A stretch of DNA of 50,179 nt, from positions 1-50,179 of the forward strand of contig CASPLF010000002.1 of the NCBI GenBank assembly GCA_949422915.1. Direction: 5' to 3'. Numbering within the stretch: the first letter of the stretch is position 1; each line of letters begins with the position of its first letter. The position numbers and the translations under genes were made by a program. Below the pieces are notes generated by a model, which had not been told where the DNA came from, ran no database searches, and saw only the letters and a program-made list of their open reading frames with translations. The stretch comes from an uncultured Mycoplasmatales bacterium (lineage in GTDB: Bacteria; Bacillota_I; Bacilli_A; Mycoplasmatales; Mycoplasmoidaceae). This document shows, in pieces, positions 44,909 through 50,179 of the stretch.

Positions 44909-47035
44909 ATGAATAAAACATGATTCAAAGAATGAGACGGGTTTAAACCCGGACAATGATGTGATGAAATTGACACAAGACAATTCATCCAACTAAACTA
45001 CACACCATATAATGGTGATGATAGTTTCTTACAAGGCCCAACAGAAGCTACAAATAAATTGTGGAAAAAAGTAATGGACCTAACTAAAAAAGAATTAGCT
45101 AATGGTGGTGTTCTAGATATGGACACTAGAGTATCATTTATTGATGCTTATGGTCCAGGCTATCTAGACAAAAGATTAGAAAAAATTGTTGGTGTTCAAA
45201 CTGATGCTCCTTTTAAAAGAGCATACATGCCAATCGGTGGTATTAGAATGGCTCAACAAGCTGCTCAAACTTATGGATTTAAATCTGATCCAAAGATTGA
45301 TGAAATTTATACTAAATACCGTAAAACTCACAACCAAGGTGTATTTGATGTATATACAAAAGAAATGCGTGATGCAAGACATACACACATTATTACAGGT
45401 CTACCTGATGCTTACTCTCGTGGTCGTATTATTGGTGACTACCGTAGAATTGCTCTTTATGGTATTGATTATTTAATTGCAGCTAAGAAAGCTGAAATTA
45501 ATGCATTACCTGAAGAAATGAGACCAGAAGTAGTAATGTTACGTGAAGAAGCTGCTGACCAAATCAAAGCATTAAATGCTATGAAGAAAATGGCTGCTGC
45601 TTATGGTGATGACATTTCAAAACCTGCACAAAATGCACGTGAAGCTATTCAATGAACTTACTATGGTTATTTAGCCGCTGTTAAAGATCAAAACGGTGCT
45701 GCTATGTCTGTTGGTCGTACATCAACATTCTTAGACATCTACATTGAAAGAGATTTAAAAGCTGGTAAATTAACTGAAAAACAAGCTCAAGAATTAATGG
45801 ATCACTTCGTAATGAAATTACGTATTGTTAAATTCATGAGAACTCCTGAATATAACAACTTATTCTCAGGTGACCCAATTTGAGCTACTGAATCAATTGG
45901 TGGTATGGGTATTGATGGTAGAACATTAGTAACTAAAAACTCATTCCGTGTTATCCACACATTAAGTAACATGGGACCAAGCCCAGAACCTAACTTAACA
46001 ATTCTTTGATCTCACAATTTACCAAGAGCATTTAAATTGTTCTGTGCTAAATACTCTATTAAATATTCATCAATGCAATATGAATCTGATGATTTAATGA
46101 GAGTTACACATGGTGATGACTATGGTATTGCTTGTTGTGTTTCACCAATGAAAATTGGTAAACAAATGCAATTCTTTGGAGCTCGTGCTAACTTAGCTAA
46201 AGCATTGCTATATGCTATTAACGGTGGTTATGATGAAATGCATCCACAATTTAGACTTGGCCCATCTTTAGGTCAAATGGATACTAAGAAATCATTAGAT
46301 TACAACGAAGTAATGGAACGTTACAAAATTGTAATGAAATGATTGGCTAATTTATATGTAAGTTGTTTAAACATTATTCATTACATGCATGATAAATACT
46401 ACTATGAAGCTGGAGAAATGGCTTTATATGACTTAAATGTTCACCGTTTCTTTGCTACAGGTATTGCTGGTTTATCAGTAGTAGCTGACTCATTATCTGC
46501 TATTAAATATGCAAAAGTTACTCCAGTATGAAAGAAATTAGAAAATGGACGTTATATTGCGGTTGATTTCAAAATCAAAGGTGACTTCCCTAAATATGGT
46601 AATGATGATGATCGTGTTGACCAATTAGGTGTTGAAGTAATTAAATACTTTATGACTGAATTAAGAAAACTATATACATATAGAAATTCAGAAATTACTA
46701 CTTCAATTCTTACAATTACTTCTAACGTTGTATATGGTAAGAACACAGGTGCTACACCAGATGGACGTAAAGCAGGTATCCCATTTGCTCCTGGTGCTAA
46801 CCCAATGCACGGACGTGATGCTTCAGGTGCTGTTGCATCATTATCTTCAGTATCAAAAATCCCATTCAAACATGCAGCTGATGGTATTTCAAATACATTC
46901 TCAATCATTCCTGGTGCTTTAGGTAAAGATGATGAATTAGTTGTTATGGCAGGAGATTTAGATATTGATAAAATTTCTAAAAACAAGAAAAAAGTACGGG
47001 CAAAAAAACACACAAAAACAAAAAATAATTTATAA
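44909..47035 (+). CDS. pflB: Pyruvate formate-lyase catalytic chain (glycyl-radical domain missing)
   Basis: A 708-residue protein covering nearly all of PFL, the glycyl-radical enzyme that splits pyruvate with CoA into acetyl-CoA and formate. The thiyl pair Cys409-Cys410 lies in [10 protein letters not shown], and [20 protein letters not shown] and [13 protein letters not shown] are typical. After this the chain leaves the family pattern with a lysine-rich tail ([18 protein letters not shown]) and stops. The glycine-radical segment is encoded in the next ORF, in the same frame, after a TAA and 21 bases. It is either a real two-chain enzyme or a nonsense change in a linker. No activase gene is in the window. 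There is no clear Shine-Dalgarno sequence at this start. Confidence 0.9.
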
Positions 47036-47056
47036 ATATACAAGGAGATAGAAAAT

Positions 47057-47323
47057 ATGGCTAAAGCTAAAAATATAAACAATCAAGATAACCAAGTAAG
47101 AGACGAAAATTTAGTTAACTTAATGGATGGATACTTTGACAAAGGTGCATACCACTTAAACGTTAATATATTAACTAAGGAAACTTTACTAGATGCTCAA
47201 AAACATCCAGAAAAATACCCTCAATTAACAATTCGTGTTAGTGGATATGCTGTTAACTTTGTTAAATTAACTAAAGTTCAACAAGACGACGTTATCTCTC
47301 GTACTTTCCACAAAAACTTCTAA
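47057..47323 (+). CDS. Pyruvate formate-lyase glycyl-radical chain, separate ORF
   Basis: An 88-residue protein that is the C-terminal glycyl-radical domain of [23 protein letters not shown] is followed by [20 protein letters not shown] with the radical Gly63, ending [11 protein letters not shown]. It has its own start, [13 protein letters not shown], preceded by AAGGAG with 9-base spacing, the same signal as tuf and rplU, so separate translation is well supported. The size resembles GrcA/YfiD, which repairs PFL, but here the main chain has no radical domain of its own, so this chain would be obligatory. A strong terminator follows. Confidence 0.88.
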   Translation: MAKAKNINNQDNQVRDENLVNLMDGYFDKGAYHLNVNILTKETLLDAQKHPEKYPQLTIRVSGYAVNFVKLTKVQQDDVISRTFHKNF

Positions 47324-47346
47324 TTAATTATTAGAAATTTATTTCT

Positions 47347-47377
47347 AAAAGACATTCCAAGCGGATGTCTTTTTTTA
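47347..47377 (+). terminator. Terminator of the split pfl unit
   Basis: AAAGACAT/ATGTCTTT with a 9-base loop and a T-run, 24 bases after the glycyl-radical ORF. Confidence 0.85.
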
Positions 47378-47379
47378 TT

Positions 47380-47385
47380 TATAAT
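47380..47385 (+). promoter_or_regulatory. -10 box of the MATE gene
   Basis: TATAAT directly after the pfl terminator and 7 bases before the MATE ATG, implying a nearly leaderless transcript. Confidence 0.45.
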
Positions 47386-47392
47386 TTACTTT

Positions 47393-49000
47393 ATGCTAAC
47401 AAAGAGTGAAGCAAGACAGAAAAAATTATTTTTAGATACACCAATATTAAAAACAATATTGATTGTTGCTTTGCCTTCTATTGTTGTTGCATTAATGTCT
47501 AGTTTATATGCTTTTATCGATCAATTAATGATGGTTAAGTTTATTCCTAGTGTGTTGACCAACAACGAAATGTTTGGTGGTGATTATGCAACATACGTTA
47601 ATGCTAGAAATGGCAATGAAGGTTCTATCTCACTAATTGATGTCACTTCGGTAGTGCGTACTGCAATTGCTTATAGTGCACCAATTACTGTAGTAATTAA
47701 TGCAGCTAGCTTATTAATTGCAAACGGAACCGCAGTAAACTTCTCTAGATCAAGTGGATCTACCAATAAGGATTTAACTAAGAGAAGTTGAGCATTAGGG
47801 TTTTATATGAACCTAATGTTCTCTATTATCATTACTCTTTTATTGCTTGCATTAGTAGATACTTGGATGAAATTTGAATCAGGTAATTCGTTACAAGATT
47901 CAATTAATAATTTACCAAGTACATTGAGCGAAGCTGAAAAAAACGCAGTAATCAGTATTTACACAACAGCGTTTGATCAAACCCATAAATTTGCTATTCA
48001 ATATTCCTACATTATTTCTGCTGGTACTATTTTCTCAATGTACACTTCGTTTTTATCTTTATTAATAATTTCTGAAGGCAAACAAACAATCGTTACATGC
48101 GGAGCAATTCTATGCAATTTAATAAACATCTTATTAGATTATTTATTTATCTATTTTGGTAAAATGGCTATGATTGGAGGAGCTATTGCTACTGTAATTG
48201 GTTGAGGATTGAATGCAGGAATATATTTCTGATATCTCCACTACTTAGAAACAAAAGATTTAACTCAAATCCATTATTCTGATTTGAAACACATTTATTT
48301 TACTAAACAATTATCTTGATCTATTTTTTCATCTGGATTACCATCTTTGTTTAGAAATGTATCAATTGCTATTGCTGCTACATTTCAATTGGGATTATTG
48401 GGACAAATTACTGGAATCTTAGGTGATGGGTTAACTAATAGTAGTTTCCAAGACATTTATGGAGCAGTTAATCCAATCTTTAATTTGTTTTTTACAGCCG
48501 AACTAGGAATTATTCAAGGTTCAAGAATTGTTTGTTCATACACATATGGAGCAAAAAACCTTGAAAGGTTTAAGAAAACCTATTGGTATGCTATGTCAAT
48601 TGGATTTATCTATGGATGAATCATGGTAATCTTACTATACTTTGCATTAGCTACACCTTTACTATCTATTTTTAATATTACAAATGTTGATCCTGCAAAA
48701 TTTGAATATGCAAAAGAGATATTATTAATCTCTACATTACAAATGCCTGTATTTGCATTTTCTATTGGAGGAATGATGATGTTCCAATCTACTGGAAAAT
48801 GAATTCAAGCTTCTGCCTGTGGATTAATGCAAGGTGTATTCTGTAACTTCACAATATCTTTCTTAATGCAGTATTTTGCTAAACATTATGAGAATATTCA
48901 TATATTCTTATGAAACCCATTTGTTGTGTTAGCTATTGCTTCATTAATTATCTTTGTTTGAAGCGTTACGTATTGTCAATTAAAATTTAAAAAACTTTAA
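47393..49000 (+). CDS. MATE family efflux protein
   Basis: A 535-residue membrane protein with about twelve helices in two related halves. The N-terminus KKLFLDTPILKTILIVALPS and DQLMMVKFIP are typical of the first MATE helix. GAILCNLINILLDYLFIYFG is the strongly conserved helix-6 motif NxxLDxxFI, and FSIGGMMMFQSTGKWIQASA matches the second-half motif QSxGK. MATE proteins export cationic drugs or metabolites using Na+ or H+. Two extracytoplasmic insertions (around residues 50-80 and 165-200) are longer than usual. Single gene with its own promoter. Confidence 0.87.
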
Positions 49001-49002
49001 AA

Positions 49003-49035
49003 ATAAATAAAGAACCCTTATTTTTTTATTTTACT
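49003..49035 (+). terminator. Weak AT-rich terminator after the MATE gene
   Basis: TAAATAAAG can pair with CTTATTTTTTTA around AACC, followed by more T's. The stem is almost all A-U. Confidence 0.4.
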
Positions 49036-49086
49036 GAAATTTGTTGCAAAAAAAACAGTATATTTAATAAATATACAAAGATAGAT

Positions 49087-50054
49087 ATGAACAAGAAATT
49101 ACTAAAATCAATTGTATGCGTTGCAGCTGGAGTAGGAATTGCTTCATCAATTCCATTTGCAGTTACTAGTTGTGGATGCTCACAAGAAAAAATAAATCCA
49201 TTGCCAGACACTGTATATAAATATGATGAAACTGATCCTAAAAAATTAGTTGGATTTACTAATGAATTTTTAGCTAATCAAACTGCATATGATATGTATA
49301 ACGCTATAGAAATTCCGGCAAGAGTAACAGAAATTGCTAATAATGCTTTTTATGATAATTCAACATCGACAATTCCACCATTTATCACAAAATTAACTTT
49401 TGCCGAAGGTTCAGTTTGTTCTACAATTGGCAATACTGCTTTTGGTTACTGTTCATCATTAACTTCTGTAACTTTACCTGATAGCTTGACCACAATGGAT
49501 ATGCAGCTTTTGCATTTTCCAAATTAACTTCTGTAATATTCCCTGCTGGTTTAACTTATGTTAATGAATTTGCTTTTGCTTATTGTGAATCATTGGCTTC
49601 GGTAAAATTTTCAAGAAGTTTAAAAACAATTGGCGATTGTTGTTTTACTAATTGTCCATTATTAACTAAAGTTGATTTATTAAATTCTAGAGATTTAAAA
49701 TCAATTGGAGAACAAATTTTTAGAAGTTGTTCTTCATTAAGATCTATAAACTTTCCAAGAAATTTGACTTCAATTGGCAATACTGCCTTTGGTTACTGTT
49801 CATCATTAACTTCTGTAACATTTCCAAGCAGTTTATCAACTATTGGAGAATATGCTTTTGATGATTGTTTAAATTTAAGCAGTATTACATGAGACGCTTG
49901 AAATGGTAACACTACTTTGCAACATTCTTCGTTCAGTAGTGTTTGTCCAGATGGTGGAACAGTGACTGTAACTAACCCTGATGGATATAATAGTGCAGCA
50001 TTATTTGAATATTTAAAACAAAACGGTGGATTACCAGAAAGTTGACATATATAA
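49087..50054 (+). pseudogene. BspA-like leucine-rich lipoprotein broken by a 1-base frameshift
   Basis: The signal peptide MNKKLLKSIVCVAAGVGIAS ends in FAVTSC, a standard mollicute lipobox. NPLPDTVYKYDE and IEIPARVTEI match the BspA-like gene at 6085-7414. TpLRR repeats follow with GYCSSLTSVTLPDSL. The frame then shifts at about 49497-49500: ACAATGGATATGC is explained by loss of one T from ACAATTGGATATGC (T-I-G-Y). In the other frame the repeats continue (AFSKLTSVIFPAGL through TSIGNTAFGYCSSLTS) to TWDAWNGNT and the shared end domain GTVTVTNPDGYNSAALFEYL, with a TAA at 50052. As read it gives a 146-residue truncated protein. There is no homopolymer at the break. Confidence 0.82.
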
Positions 50055-50179
50055 TTCTTAATTAATTCATTTCTGTGAAGAGATTTAAATGTCATTAAAT
50101 TTGCTAACACAGCTTTAATGAAAATTTGCTTCTTAATGCCAATACAACTTATGTTCTCTCTGGTATGGAAGACACATAT
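50055..50179. other. No gene recognised at the right edge
   Basis: The last 125 bases after the BspA-like gene contain no supported ORF or hairpin; they may hold the end of a minus-strand gene or further remnants beyond the window. Confidence 0.3.

Noticed and set aside
47041-47056. Frameshift as the cause of the pfl split
   Set aside because: The two parts are in the same frame, separated by one TAA and 21 bases, so no indel is needed; the choice is between true fission and a nonsense change.
45176-47082. Several overlapping ORFs on both strands within pflB
   Set aside because: All are shadows of the PFL frame, which has full family motifs.

Overview
The window comes from a mollicute (Mycoplasma-like bacterium) chromosome. 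It is very AT-rich, and almost every gene needs UGA read as tryptophan: purL, ileS, uvrC, glyS, dnaG and others are intact only under genetic code 4. Many genes start a few bases to about 25 bases after a TATAAT-like -10 box with no Shine-Dalgarno sequence, while tuf, rplU and the PFL glycyl-radical ORF have a clear AAGGAG. Lipoprotein-type signal peptides, BspA-like leucine-rich proteins, a DUF31 serine protease and a homopolymer-controlled surface gene point to a host- or protist-associated species in the Mycoplasmatales. I cannot name the species from the sequence.

Layout. 1-1200: the N-terminus of a probable Cas9 leaving the left edge, then a divergent membrane protein with a HEPN-like motif and an unexplained inverted repeat. 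1215-5470: an orphan purL-purE pair. 5569-9843: an accessory surface/secretome island holding a coiled-coil protein, a BspA-like lipoprotein apparently switched off by an 11-base G tract, a secreted permuted-papain hydrolase and a DUF31 serine-protease lipoprotein. 9867-17541 (minus strand): tuf, a small KPKAP-motif protein, nadE-obgE-membrane protein behind a structured leader, yfcE-uvrC and an unknown gene. 17564-25755: an unknown gene, a two-permease/one-ATPase ABC exporter-like system, and ileS. 25810-32036: two unknown genes with ispH, manA on the other strand, then glyS-dnaG. 32076-36787 (minus): fructose-type PTS EIIABC, then rplU-prp-rpmA-membrane protein-nfo. 37052-41618: an accessory island with two large secreted proteins and the remnant of a second copy of the pair. 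41728-44838: asnS-pgsA-cinA and a membrane protein. 44909-50054: a pyruvate formate-lyase split into a catalytic chain and a separate 88-residue glycyl-radical chain, a MATE exporter, and a second BspA-like lipoprotein broken by a 1-base frameshift.

The core genes cover translation (tuf, ileS, glyS, asnS, L21, L27), replication and repair (dnaG, uvrC, nfo), cofactors (nadE, ispH, PncC-type cinA), phospholipid synthesis (pgsA), sugar uptake and entry (fruA, manA) and fermentation (PFL). The accessory blocks look like surface variation and host interaction. The observations I rate highest are the split PFL, the G-tract lipoprotein with its extra Trp-to-stop change, the decayed tandem copy of the secreted gene pair, the structured leader at 14383-14610, and the Cas9-like/HEPN-like neighbourhood at the left edge.
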